64,000 bases of DNA, taken from JACKAL01 sp964400355 (GTDB lineage: Bacteria > Bdellovibrionota > Bdellovibrionia > Bdellovibrionales > JAGQZY01). The stretch is taken from NCBI GenBank assembly GCA_964400355.1, contig CAYNTO010000012.1, positions 13,670 through 77,669 of the forward strand, in the 5' to 3' direction. The position numbers were made by a program, and so were the translations under genes. Below, one piece after another: positions 17,288 through 25,677 of the stretch (positions are counted from its first letter, which is position 1; every line of letters begins with the position of its first letter). The notes under the pieces are model-generated. The model saw nothing but the letters and a program-made list of their open reading frames with translations, ran no database searches and had not been told where the DNA came from.

Positions 17288-17316
17288 TTGCCATTTTCGC
17301 TAATAATCTTTAATAC
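17288..17316 (+). promoter_or_regulatory. Probable promoter of the cupin gene
   Basis: TTGCCA (17288-17293) and TAATAC (17311-17316) have 17-base spacing. They are followed by AAGGTAAGGA just before the ATG at 17346. Upstream, 17198-17260, are imperfect dyads built from GTGTCTC/GAGATAC that could bind a regulator. Confidence 0.55.
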
Positions 17317-17345
17317 TTAGAACTGGCCCAAGGTAAGGACACTCA

Positions 17346-17651
17346 ATGCTCGTATACAGATGGCAGGCACCTATAAAACCCACTCGCGAACAAGCGCGCA
17401 TGATCTTCCTCGCAGAGGATCTGGTTCCCCATGAGGAAACCCTGGTCAACGCGGCCACGTACCCGGATCACCGCCACCCGTTTGATGAAGTTCGTATGAT
17501 TTTAGAGGGCGAAGTGGCCTTGAACATTTCGGGCAATCAGCTGCTGATGCGCCCGGGAGATAAAATCATGATACCCTCCAACACTCGCCACTCCTACCGC
17601 GTGATCGGCAGCTCCGATTGCATCTGCCTGGTCGCAACCCGACCCTTCTAA
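17346..17651 (+). CDS. Single-domain cupin protein
   Basis: 101 residues. The two cupin motifs are clear: HRHPFDEVRMILEGEV near residue 42, with two His and one Glu available as metal ligands, and LLMRPGDKIMIPSNTRHSYR near 66, with the third His. Small cupins of this kind bind a metal and act as isomerases, dioxygenases or ligand sensors. The sequence does not say which. It has its own promoter and converges on rarA, with a shared hairpin between the two stops. Confidence 0.82.
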   Translation: MLVYRWQAPIKPTREQARMIFLAEDLVPHEETLVNAATYPDHRHPFDEVRMILEGEVALNISGNQLLMRPGDKIMIPSNTRHSYRVIGSSDCICLVATRPF

Positions 17652-17655
17652 AAAT

Positions 17656-17674
17656 ACCTCAATGAGCGTGAGGT
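17656..17674 (-). terminator. Terminator of rarA
   Basis: ACCTCA and TGAGGT form a six-base stem with a seven-base loop directly after the rarA stop codon. On the minus strand it is followed by ATTTTT, the form of a Rho-independent terminator. It also lies just after the convergent cupin stop. Confidence 0.6.
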
Positions 17675-18996
17675 CACGGTTTATCAGGTAGTTCCCGCGG
17701 TTCATTTTTAACCCACTCGAGATATTCCTTCATACGTTTTTCGAAACCGCGCTCACCCGGTGTGTAGAATTTTTCGTTCTTCGCTTCTTCTGGTAAAAAA
17801 GTTTGCGCCCGATACCCACGCTCACCATCGTGCGAGTATTTGTAGCCTTTTCCATAACCGAGTTTTTTCATAAGTGCGGTGCTGGAAGATCGCAGTGCTA
17901 GAGGTACCTGCAAGTTACCGGTCGCCTTTACATACTCAATGGCCTGATTGATCGCCTTATAAGATGAATTCGATTTAGGTGCGCTGGCGAGATAAACCGT
18001 AACTTGCGCGAGCGGAATGCGCGCCTCGGGCATTCCCATGGTGCGCACGGCTTGGTCGCAGGAGACAGCGAGATTTAACCCTTGCGGGTCTCCATTGCCG
18101 ATGTCTTCAGAGGCTAAAATCATAAGCCGCCGGGAGATAAATTTTGGATCCTCTCCACCCTCGAGCATGCGTGCAAGATAATAGATGGCCGCATCAGGGT
18201 CACTCCCACGCACGCTCTTAATAAACGCGGAGATGCAATCATAGTGAGTGTCTTTATCCTTGTCGTAGGATAGCGCTTTTGTGATATTGAGCTCTTTAAA
18301 CTGCGCCGATGTGAGTGGCAAGTCGGTAGGACTTTCTTGAACATGGACTATAACGTCTTCGATCAGATTGAGAAGTGACCGGCCGTCACCGGAGGTCCAG
18401 CGAATGATCTCCTCGCGCAACTCCTCGGTGAAAAGCGGTTGCGCCAATTCGTAATGGCGCTGCGCACGCTCCAGCAGATCATTGAGTGCGCGATCATCGA
18501 GAGGATCAAAAACGATGAGACGACAGCGGCTCATCAAAGCGCTATTGAGCTCGTACGATGGATTCTCGGTAGTGGCGCCAATGAGATAAATATCCCCGGC
18601 CTCAACAAAAGGAAGCAACACATCTTGCTGACTGCGATTGAGGCGATGGATCTCGTCCACAAAAACGAGCGTGGGTTGTCCTTGAGTGATGCGGGTGTAT
18701 TTGCCCTGCTCACCGATTTCGCGCAAGCGCTTGGCTCCAAGGTCCGTGGCGTTCTCCTCAATGTAATGAACCTTGGGGAGTTCCTGCACCAAAGCTTTAA
18801 CAAATGAGGTTTTCCCGCAGCCTGGAGGTCCCCATAAAATCAAACTGGCCAATTGACCCTTCTTCATGGACTGAATGAGCGGAGAATAGGTTTTAAGGAA
18901 TTTCTTTTGCCCTAAAAAATCCGCAAGCGTGGTGGGCCGTAAACGTGCAGCTAACGGGGCGGTAGAAGATAGGGCTGACTGTGAGAACAATTCCAT
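17674..18996 (-). CDS. rarA: Replication-associated recombination protein A (RarA/MgsA AAA ATPase)
   Basis: 440 residues, the normal RarA length. The start region RPTTLADFLGQKKFL is the family's 'RP..l.e..GQ..ll' entry. Walker A is LILWGPPGCGKTS, Walker B is LVFVDEIHRLNRSQQD, and sensor 1 is LIGATTENPSYELNSALMSRC. The C-terminal tetramerisation part contains GSDPDAAIYYLARMLEGGEDPKFISRR, typical of RarA. The protein acts at stalled replication forks and binds SSB. It lies 57 bases downstream of the lipoprotein gene that ends the pilus operon. A hairpin in that gap may separate them, so cotranscription is uncertain. Confidence 0.95.
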   Translation of the reverse strand: MELFSQSALSSTAPLAARLRPTTLADFLGQKKFLKTYSPLIQSMKKGQLASLILWGPPGCGKTSFVKALVQELPKVHYIEENATDLGAKRLREIGEQGKYTRITQGQPTLVFVDEIHRLNRSQQDVLLPFVEAGDIYLIGATTENPSYELNSALMSRCRLIVFDPLDDRALNDLLERAQRHYELAQPLFTEELREEIIRWTSGDGRSLLNLIEDVIVHVQESPTDLPLTSAQFKELNITKALSYDKDKDTHYDCISAFIKSVRGSDPDAAIYYLARMLEGGEDPKFISRRLMILASEDIGNGDPQGLNLAVSCDQAVRTMGMPEARIPLAQVTVYLASAPKSNSSYKAINQAIEYVKATGNLQVPLALRSSSTALMKKLGYGKGYKYSHDGERGYRAQTFLPEEAKNEKFYTPGERGFEKRMKEYLEWVKNEPRELPDKP

Positions 18997-19019
18997 AGCC
19001 CGTCAACTTAGCGAAAAAC

Positions 19020-19032
19020 AGACAGGCTGTCT
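19020..19032 (-). terminator. Weak hairpin with T-tract between the pilus operon and rarA
   Basis: AGACAGGCTGTCT is a near-perfect dyad. On the minus strand it is followed by GTTTTT. The loop would be very small, so this may be a partial terminator or attenuator. Confidence 0.35.
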
Positions 19033-19053
19033 AGGCAATGGGCAGTAACGGAA

Positions 19054-19689
19054 TCAGTCGGTATCGATAATGAGTCGGATCGGAATAGACTGGCGAATGA
19101 TTTCCTGATTGGCAGAATCATCCTGAGCAATAGCTGTGACGCGAATAAAACCGGCGACGGTGGCTCGCGTGTCCTCCGGTAAAGCGAGTCCGCCAAAAGC
19201 GAGAGAACACGATATATAACCAGTATCTACAGTTCCATCATTGTTAAGATCAAACTGCTTAAGATCGCTGCGATAGGTGTTATCGGGGGCTGCAGTTGCA
19301 CCCACTCCGCCCTTGCGCGGAATTTTTACGTCGTTTTTAGCGCCCACTCCAAACATTTGGCCAATTTCATCGGGGTCAACGATGTCTATTTTCGTCGCGA
19401 GGATGGTGTTCTCCACGTCCAACTGAATTTTTACTATAAAAAGATCTCGGCCCGTTTCGCGCCAAGACAGCGAGAACGACGAAAATCCCAAACTGGCCTC
19501 GCTCACACTCTCTGCCTCCACATCTCCACTTGCGACATCTACACAGCTACGTCTTCCAATGGGTACTGCCGCCACTTGGCTGGGGGTTGCTGAGAGCACG
19601 AAAATATTGTCGTACTCACTGCCCCCGCTGCAGGAGGCGATGGCAAAATACATAACTAAAAGACCGAGTGTGGAGTAACGTTTCATCAT
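19054..19689 (-). CDS. Lipoprotein of unknown function encoded at the end of the pilus operon
   Basis: 211 residues with a type II signal peptide; the lipobox is AIASC with Cys20, followed by SGGSEYDN. The mature part is beta-rich with a Thr/Asp-rich end and includes LNNDGTVDTGYISC, an EF-hand-like or dockerin-like acidic loop. I do not recognise a family. The ATG overlaps the pilQ stop codon (TTATGATG arrangement), so translation is coupled to pilQ. This suggests a link with the secretin, for example as a pilotin-type or secretin-associated lipoprotein. That role is inferred from position only. Confidence 0.65.
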   Translation of the reverse strand: MMKRYSTLGLLVMYFAIASCSGGSEYDNIFVLSATPSQVAAVPIGRRSCVDVASGDVEAESVSEASLGFSSFSLSWRETGRDLFIVKIQLDVENTILATKIDIVDPDEIGQMFGVGAKNDVKIPRKGGVGATAAPDNTYRSDLKQFDLNNDGTVDTGYISCSLAFGGLALPEDTRATVAGFIRVTAIAQDDSANQEIIRQSIPIRLIIDTD

Positions 19690-21887
19690 AATGATTCTAC
19701 CTCATTTTCGATCTCGTCCATAGACTCATCGCTGGGCGCGGATTCGCTGGATTGCGGTGAAACGAGCATCGATTCAGATTGAGATTTTACAACGTCTCCG
19801 GAAGACGTTATCTCTGTGGTTTTGAGCATCGATTCCGGATTGAGGATGCGTGGGGTGAGGAAGATCACCAGCTCTGTTTTGGTGATTTCTTTGAGTTTGG
19901 TTTTAAACAAATATCCTAAAATTGGAATATCTTTGAGCAGCGGGATACCGCCCTCCGCATGGGTTTCGGTTTGATCGAAAATTCCACCAAGAACAAGGGA
20001 CTGGCCGTCCTTCACGATAACTTTAGTTGTCGCTTTCCGCTTATTGATACCACGGCTTGTCCCACCTACAGTGGGGCCGGGAATATCGCGATTCACTTCG
20101 ATATCCATAATCAGGTCCGAGTTGAACGACACTTGAGGTGTTACCGCCAAACTCAGTTTGGCATCTTGGAATTGCACCTGCTGAGTTGCGCCCACGCCCT
20201 GCACGGCGGTCACGATAATGTTTGGCACTTGTTGAGTGGATTCGATCATCGCTTTTTCTTTATTGAGCGTTACGATCTTCGGTGAAGATAGTACTTTTAC
20301 CTTTTGTTCTCGCTCATAAATAGACAAGATAGAAGTGATATCGCCAATGCCATCTAGAGTTCCATAACTCAAGCTGGTGGTAAGGCCCCCTGCAAATGTC
20401 GATGGGTTGCGATCGGCTTTAATGTTGTTCCCTAAGGTGAGGGTCTGATCGCCCACCTCTACTGATCCGCCATTTTGTCCCCACTGAACGCCAAATTCGC
20501 GTGCGAATTCTTCGCTCGCCTCGATAATTTTTCCCTCAATCAAGATCTGCACCGGAGATACGTCGAGTGATTTGATCAGTTTTTCCGCGCGCTCCATGGG
20601 TCCATTGTAATCATTGATAATTATAGAACTTGAGCGCTTGTCCACGATCACTGTACCGGCCGCACCGGTACCATTGGTTGTCTGCGTGAGGAAGGGTCCA
20701 ACTTGCTTGGCCAAATCATCGAGATTCGCGTAATTGATCGGGATGACTTTTACAGCGCGTGCTTGCGCCGCTCGTTGCGCGCCCTCTTGGGCGTTGATAC
20801 GTGCCGCTTCTTGATTGTATTCGTCGGTGATTGTTTTGCTTTCAGCAATGCGAAGAATTTCTCCGCGGCGCTCGTACGCCAATCCGTTCGTCTTAAGAAT
20901 CAACGACAAAGCTTCTTCCCAAGGAGTGTCCTTGAGTTTAACGCTTGTTGTTTTATTCACATTGTCATCGACGATGATATTTACGCCCACGTCATCAGCG
21001 ATAAAATAAATAAGATCTTTAATATTGATGTCCTGCATCTCCAACGAAATCTTTTTGCCGGTCATGCGCGAACGCTGGCCAATAATCGGACCTGCTCCAC
21101 TGTTCATAACCATGAGCTGGCTACCCTGAAGCTGAACGGCAGGCTTCAACTTGTCTTTATATTGGATAACAAAACGTGCGGTGGTGGATCCCGATTCTTG
21201 GTACGCGTTTACGGTGGCCACTGCTTGCTCAAAGTCTTTGGCAATGTACGGAAGTTTAAATCGATCGGGAAGATCGATGTCGGCTATCTCAATGACTGTT
21301 TGATTGAATTCCGGTTCGTCCCGAACCTCATACTCAAAAGGCTGAGCAGCGCTGATAACAACGCTACCGCCAGACTGCTGTGATTTGTACTCCAAGTTTG
21401 TGATCGTATTGCCGGAACTGCTCGATACGCTGGATGCCGCAGCAGAAGTTTCCTCTGACGGACTTGCTTCTGTATCTGCCATTTCTAAATCCAGATCCTC
21501 AATCGCACCATTGTCCACAGAGGCATCGGTTTGCGGCTCGTTGCCAAGCTCCACAGTTCCGGCTGTCATGCTTTCACTGGACAATTCATTTTCTAGTTGG
21601 CCTTCGTTGAAATCCTCGATATCCCCGAAAGAGTCATCCGACAAATCGTCCGCACTGGCTTGATCAGTGGACTCTTCGGAAGTTGTTTCATCGGCAGAAG
21701 CTGACTCCAGATCGAGATCCTCGAAGTCGGACTCGCCGCCCTCCGCAGTTTCCACCTCGATGGGATCCGCCTCACCTTCCATTTCCGATGCAGCAACCGA
21801 TTCATCTTCCGACGAATCAAACATCGAGCACGATGTGAGCGAAACAAATAAAAATACTAAACACAGATGAAAGAACATCCTTGTCAT
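19686..21887 (-). CDS. pilQ: Type IV pilus secretin PilQ, lipoprotein form
   Basis: About 733 residues from the ATG at 21887, which has AGGAG six bases upstream; the ATG at 21893 would be too close to that site. The N-terminus is a lipoprotein signal with Cys20 (SLTSCS). Next comes a long, very acidic Ser/Glu/Asp-rich stretch to about residue 165, an AMIN domain (SAAQPFEYEVRDEP onward), a secretin/TonB short N-terminal domain (ISLEMQDINIKDLIYFIADD), an N1-type domain (VKVIPINYANLDDLAKQVGP), and the secretin barrel with VLSSPKIVTLNKEKAMIE, GQSLVLGGIFDQ and LLKDIPILGYLFK. It forms the outer-membrane channel for the pilus. A lipid anchor and acidic spacer are unusual for PilQ. It follows pilP by about 30 bases. 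Confidence 0.93.
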   Translation of the reverse strand: MTRMFFHLCLVFLFVSLTSCSMFDSSEDESVAASEMEGEADPIEVETAEGGESDFEDLDLESASADETTSEESTDQASADDLSDDSFGDIEDFNEGQLENELSSESMTAGTVELGNEPQTDASVDNGAIEDLDLEMADTEASPSEETSAAASSVSSSSGNTITNLEYKSQQSGGSVVISAAQPFEYEVRDEPEFNQTVIEIADIDLPDRFKLPYIAKDFEQAVATVNAYQESGSTTARFVIQYKDKLKPAVQLQGSQLMVMNSGAGPIIGQRSRMTGKKISLEMQDINIKDLIYFIADDVGVNIIVDDNVNKTTSVKLKDTPWEEALSLILKTNGLAYERRGEILRIAESKTITDEYNQEAARINAQEGAQRAAQARAVKVIPINYANLDDLAKQVGPFLTQTTNGTGAAGTVIVDKRSSSIIINDYNGPMERAEKLIKSLDVSPVQILIEGKIIEASEEFAREFGVQWGQNGGSVEVGDQTLTLGNNIKADRNPSTFAGGLTTSLSYGTLDGIGDITSILSIYEREQKVKVLSSPKIVTLNKEKAMIESTQQVPNIIVTAVQGVGATQQVQFQDAKLSLAVTPQVSFNSDLIMDIEVNRDIPGPTVGGTSRGINKRKATTKVIVKDGQSLVLGGIFDQTETHAEGGIPLLKDIPILGYLFKTKLKEITKTELVIFLTPRILNPESMLKTTEITSSGDVVKSQSESMLVSPQSSESAPSDESMDEIENEVESL

Positions 21888-21917
21888 TATCATCTCCTAA
21901 CGGACTCTGCCTGACTT

Positions 21918-22517
21918 TTATTTTCGTATAGATAATGTAATTGTAGAAGTAGACTTTTGCTGCCCCTCACCCAAAGTCTGTACAATTATGATCTTTCCTT
22001 CGCGAATGGCCTGAATGATACCAAAGTTCTCACCAAGGTAATCTCCCACGGTAACTTTAACGATGCGGCTCTTCTTTTGTTTTAGTCCCGGAGAATCATC
22101 GGGGATTTGAATAAATGCTTTTGGCTTTACTCGGTCCATAATGATCCCTTTGATCACCACGTCCTGGAGCTTCACTTCCTGAAGAGGGAGAAACGGACCA
22201 AAGTAAGATCCAGGAAGTAGTGGCGCCTCTTTTGTCTCTGGCAATAGGAATGGATCACGTTTGCCTTTGCGCACGTAATTGAAGGGTTCGGTAAGACGCT
22301 TGACGAGGGAACCTTGGTTGGCCAATTGCTCATCGACGGCCATCGCACTATCATCCACCGGCGGAGCTTGATCGGCTTGCGCCTCATCGCCAGTTTCACC
22401 CGCATCTCCGGCGTCGCCCATCTCGGGAGCAGATTCCTCCACCACCGGCTCGGGAAAGTCACCCTCGCTCGGTGGCTCCTGCGCAAAAATAAGAGAGAGG
22501 CAAAATAACCAGATCAT
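21918..22517 (-). CDS. pilP: Type IV pilus alignment protein PilP
   Basis: 199 residues. A signal peptide (MIWLFCLSLIFAQ) leads into an acidic, Pro- and Ala-rich linker to about residue 60. The PilP core follows: YVRKGKRDPFLLP, then LQEVKLQDVVIKGIIM and VGDYLGENFGIIQAIREGKIII. PilP links the PilNO inner-membrane complex to the PilQ secretin. No lipobox Cys is present, unlike many PilP proteins, so it is probably soluble periplasmic here, while PilQ carries the lipid anchor. The start overlaps the pilO stop by four bases. Confidence 0.88.
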   Translation of the reverse strand: MIWLFCLSLIFAQEPPSEGDFPEPVVEESAPEMGDAGDAGETGDEAQADQAPPVDDSAMAVDEQLANQGSLVKRLTEPFNYVRKGKRDPFLLPETKEAPLLPGSYFGPFLPLQEVKLQDVVIKGIIMDRVKPKAFIQIPDDSPGLKQKKSRIVKVTVGDYLGENFGIIQAIREGKIIIVQTLGEGQQKSTSTITLSIRK

Positions 22518-23116
22518 TTTACCGCTCCCGATTTATCTTCAATTTTTACGTCTTTTTTGTCCTGAGCAAAAATTGACAATTTGAGTTTGAACTTGATCAT
22601 CGACATTTCGTCGGTGGGGTTTTGGGATTCCAACTCCATAGATCTAAAGTCCACAACGCGATTCATCCGCGTGATCGATGATAAAAATCCCATGATCTCG
22701 TGAAAGCCGCCAATTGTATCGATTTCCACACCGTGCTCGGTATATCCAGGGAAACGCGATTTGGCCTCGACTTCGTTAATGCGAATCAATCTGTTGTCGG
22801 TGGCCTTGAGGCGCTCGGTGAATTCTTTTTGCATCTCGTTGACGTCGAGATTGGCCGGAAAAAACTTTAAGAGTTCTTCAAGTTCCTTAGTGAAGGCCAC
22901 AACCTTTTGCTCGAATGCCGCTTTATTATTGAGAGCTTCCTGAACCGCATTCAATCGCTTTTTATAACCCTTAATTTCCTCTTGTACGGCCTGTGAGCTG
23001 GCGACAATGTCCTCGCCCTTGTTGAAGAAAACGAAATAATAAACCACGCAGAGGATAAATCCTATGACCAAACATTTCGCGGGTGTTAATTCCTGAAAAT
23101 CTTCTTTTAATCCCAT
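22514..23116 (-). CDS. pilO: Type IV pilus inner-membrane protein PilO
   Basis: 200 residues. One membrane segment (about residues 15-31, CLVIGFILCVVYYFVFF) is followed by a coiled coil (about 40-85) and a ferredoxin-like periplasmic domain ending in MSMIKFKLKLSIFAQ, the usual PilO closing strand. The segment GVEIDTIGGFHEIMGFLSSI matches the PilO 'G.fh.l..Fl..i.' helix. It forms heterodimers with PilN. It lies three bases after pilN and overlaps pilP, so it is part of the coupled pilMNOPQ run. Confidence 0.88.
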   Translation of the reverse strand: MGLKEDFQELTPAKCLVIGFILCVVYYFVFFNKGEDIVASSQAVQEEIKGYKKRLNAVQEALNNKAAFEQKVVAFTKELEELLKFFPANLDVNEMQKEFTERLKATDNRLIRINEVEAKSRFPGYTEHGVEIDTIGGFHEIMGFLSSITRMNRVVDFRSMELESQNPTDEMSMIKFKLKLSIFAQDKKDVKIEDKSGAVK

Positions 23117-23119
23117 TGC

Positions 23120-23734
23120 CTAATCCTGTAACACGATATCAAATTTAAATTTCTTTACTTCCTGTTTTTGTATATCTTCGGCAGATATATTGGGCGCCCT
23201 CACCTTTTCAAAAACAGCCTTCTCTTGGCTCAATGCCGTGGTAAAAATCTGAATGTCTTCCACACTGGTGCCCATTCCCGACACAGCCACAACGGTTTTT
23301 ATCCCTGGGCCACCCATGGATCCCTGTTCTTCACGCACCGACAGTTTGTCGAGCCACAAGGATGCCAGTATGTGCCGCTGCAGTAAGGAAAGCGCCTGAA
23401 TTTTTTTCGAACGAAGACCAAAAATCTGTTCCATAACATGGAGCTTGTCGTCCATCTCGCGCTGTTGCATTTCTACCTGTTTAACAATCTCATCTACCGA
23501 TTCCTGGTTTTTAAGGTCCGAATTGAGCTGGTCGCGCTCTACCACAAGGCGAGAGTAGGCATCATTTTTATCTTGCAGATCCATTTTTTCATAATACATG
23601 AAGCCCAGCACTGGCGCGATGATAAGCCCAAGCTTAATCGCAGCATCACGTATGATCTTGCCTTCGAGAAGATTGACGCCAGCTTTCGAGTCCGATTTCT
23701 TTAAAATGGAATTGGCGAGGTTGACCTTAATCAC
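23120..23734 (-). CDS. pilN: Type IV pilus inner-membrane protein PilN
   Basis: 204 residues. The N-terminal MIKVNLANSIL is the PilM-binding peptide of PilN ('INLL' type), though it is spaced from the membrane segment (about residues 31-47) by a longer cytoplasmic stretch than usual. A coiled coil (about 50-95) precedes a ferredoxin-like domain. Its SLLQRHILASLWLDKLSV is the PilN 'l..l...lp..vwL..l.' element. It overlaps pilM by four bases and lies three bases before pilO. Confidence 0.88.
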   Translation of the reverse strand: MIKVNLANSILKKSDSKAGVNLLEGKIIRDAAIKLGLIIAPVLGFMYYEKMDLQDKNDAYSRLVVERDQLNSDLKNQESVDEIVKQVEMQQREMDDKLHVMEQIFGLRSKKIQALSLLQRHILASLWLDKLSVREEQGSMGGPGIKTVVAVSGMGTSVEDIQIFTTALSQEKAVFEKVRAPNISAEDIQKQEVKKFKFDIVLQD

Positions 23735-24771
23735 TTGGCAACTCCACGCAACGCTAATCCAAGAGAAATGGCGGCAAACGGTCTGATCTGTTCTAGAAAT
23801 TCTGGAGAAATCTTTTTGTTGTTGTAATCAATGTTTATGAACGGATCAAACATCGCACACTGTACGCCAGTGGCCTCCTGGATTTTTTGCAATAAACCAG
23901 GTGTTAGCGAAACGCCTCCGCATACAAACATTTGTTGCACACTGAGGCCGTTACCGCTGTTGCGATAGAAGTCAAAACTGTTGTTCACTTCCACGCTGAG
24001 CATATCATTGACCGATTGAATCGCAGCCATCACCTCTTGTGGCGTGGCCTGTTGGTAAGAAACTCCAAGCTTAAGGCTCTCCGCCTCTTGAGCGCCAACG
24101 CCCAAATCGCGCGAGATCTCCGCGTCGTATAAAAATCCACCATAAGGTATATCGCGAGCGAATACGGTGTTGCCGGATTCGAGGATGACCAGGTTCACGA
24201 CACTTGCACCAATATTCACCAAAGCAACGGTACCGGGAACGATTCCATAATTGAATTCAAAACAATTAGCGAGCGCAATGTCGTTCACATCGACAACCGA
24301 ACAAGCCATTCCAGAGGACTCCACCGATTCAAAGTATCTGAAAATGTGTTCTTGGCGAGCGGCTACCAGCAGCACATCCATGGTTTCCGTGCTCTGAGTT
24401 TTAAGAATATGGAAATCGTAAACCGCTTCTTCGATGTTAAAAGGAATGTACTGTTCCGCTTCCCAGCGCAATTGCTCATTGACGATCTTGGGATCCATCT
24501 TTGGCATGGTGATTTTTTTAACAATCACCGCTCCACCGAACATACCTACAACCACTTCGCGTTTGGCGTAACCTTTTTTCTCTGTACCGGCTTTTATGGA
24601 TCCCGCAACGATGTCGGGATTAACGATGTCTCCGCCTTCGATCGCACCTTTAGTGATAGGCACGATAAGGAAGTCATTCAACATGGCCCTCTTGCCCTTT
24701 AAAGTGAGTTCGGCGATCTTAATAGAGCTCGACCCAAGGTCCAAACCTAGGGGATTTTTTTTCATAAACAT
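23731..24771 (-). CDS. pilM: Type IV pilus assembly ATPase-fold protein PilM
   Basis: 346 residues with the actin-like fold of PilM. Landmarks: GLDLGSSSIKIAELTLKG near residue 9 (phosphate 1 motif), FHILKTQSTETMDVLLVAAR, then NIGASVVNLVILESGN (phosphate 2) and MFVCGGVSLTPGLLQKI (adenosine motif). It sits at the cytoplasmic face and binds the N-terminus of PilN. It is the first gene of pilMNOPQ and has its own promoter. Two ATGs, at 24771 and 24765, are possible starts. Confidence 0.94.
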   Translation of the reverse strand: MFMKKNPLGLDLGSSSIKIAELTLKGKRAMLNDFLIVPITKGAIEGGDIVNPDIVAGSIKAGTEKKGYAKREVVVGMFGGAVIVKKITMPKMDPKIVNEQLRWEAEQYIPFNIEEAVYDFHILKTQSTETMDVLLVAARQEHIFRYFESVESSGMACSVVDVNDIALANCFEFNYGIVPGTVALVNIGASVVNLVILESGNTVFARDIPYGGFLYDAEISRDLGVGAQEAESLKLGVSYQQATPQEVMAAIQSVNDMLSVEVNNSFDFYRNSGNGLSVQQMFVCGGVSLTPGLLQKIQEATGVQCAMFDPFINIDYNNKKISPEFLEQIRPFAAISLGLALRGVAK

Positions 24772-24823
24772 CGATGTCGTACCTTTTGCACAAATGTGCT
24801 GCGCGCAATCTGTCTCAAATTAA

Positions 24824-24852
24824 ATTAAATAGAACGGCACCACCAAAGTCAA
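24824..24852 (-). promoter_or_regulatory. Probable sigma70-type promoter of pilMNOPQ
   Basis: On the minus strand, TTGACT (24847-24852) and TTTAAT (24824-24829) are separated by exactly 17 bases, 53 bases before the pilM start. It starts just downstream of the prepilin peptidase stop, so the pilus operon can be expressed independently of the pyr/car transcript. Confidence 0.6.
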
Positions 24853-24867
24853 TGTGGTCTGGTTAGG

Positions 24868-25677
24868 TCAGGGGCTGCCGTCCACATTAAGCGGTAGCGG
24901 GAACAACCACTGGACTATGGTAGGATAGTCGAGAAACACCGTCGCCACAGCTCCGATCACGAGGAACGGGCCGAACGGAATGGGGTCTCTCATGCTTTTT
25001 CTGTCGACGACGAGGCGGTAAATAACAAAAGGTATGGGCGTAAGTCCTGCAACCATTAACGTGGGAATTATACTCTGCAAGCCAAAAACGGCACCAATCC
25101 AGGCAAGCAACTTTATGTCCCCGCCGCCCATCACTTCGCGCTTGTAGATCAAGTATCCAAAGTAAGCCACCAAATATAAAAACCCGCCCCCCAGTAGAAA
25201 CCCTAAAAATGCCGGCATAAATGTGCGTTCTGGATTTATAAGCGCGCCTAAAAGCCCGACGGCACATCCACCGAGCGTAAAGGCATCGGGTAAAATCATA
25301 TGCTCCCAATCAATCACCGAAGCAACAAATGCCATATAAACAAAGATCAAAAATTCATAGCCAAAGAATGTCAGCTGGAGACTGTTTGCAATTCCGTAGC
25401 GATAATAAACCATCATAAATAGAGCGCCGCACAGCAGTTCGATCAATGGATAGCGAAATGGAATTGCCTTTTTGCAACTGCGGCAACGTCCACGCAAGAA
25501 AGCCCACGACGCCAGCGGTATGTTGTCAAACCAGGCAATAGGTGCTGAACATTGTGGGCACTGGCTGCGAGGAACTATGCTTTTTTCTGCAGGTAGCCGC
25601 AAGATCAATACATTTGCAAAACTTCCAAAGAGAAGCCCGAATAAAAAATAAATGAGGTAAATTAATGGTTCATGCAA
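24868..25677 (-). CDS. pilD: Prepilin peptidase / N-methyltransferase PilD
   Basis: 269 residues, a full-length bifunctional enzyme. The N-terminal cytoplasmic domain has two CxxC pairs (CPQCSAPIAWFDNIP and CRSCKKAIPFRYP), which bind zinc and belong to the methyltransferase part. The two catalytic aspartates lie in DWEHMILPDAFTLGG and in GGGDIKLLAWIGAVFG (the GxGD motif). There are about eight membrane segments. It cleaves and N-methylates type IV prepilins. It overlaps the ABC permease gene by eight bases and lies upstream of pilM, so the transcript from pyrB may feed it. Confidence 0.95.
   Translation of the reverse strand: MHEPLIYLIYFLFGLLFGSFANVLILRLPAEKSIVPRSQCPQCSAPIAWFDNIPLASWAFLRGRCRSCKKAIPFRYPLIELLCGALFMMVYYRYGIANSLQLTFFGYEFLIFVYMAFVASVIDWEHMILPDAFTLGGCAVGLLGALINPERTFMPAFLGFLLGGGFLYLVAYFGYLIYKREVMGGGDIKLLAWIGAVFGLQSIIPTLMVAGLTPIPFVIYRLVVDRKSMRDPIPFGPFLVIGAVATVFLDYPTIVQWLFPLPLNVDGSP

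Noticed and set aside
20703..21383. 226-codon plus-strand open frame
   Set aside because: It is antisense to the well-supported pilQ gene and has no family features.
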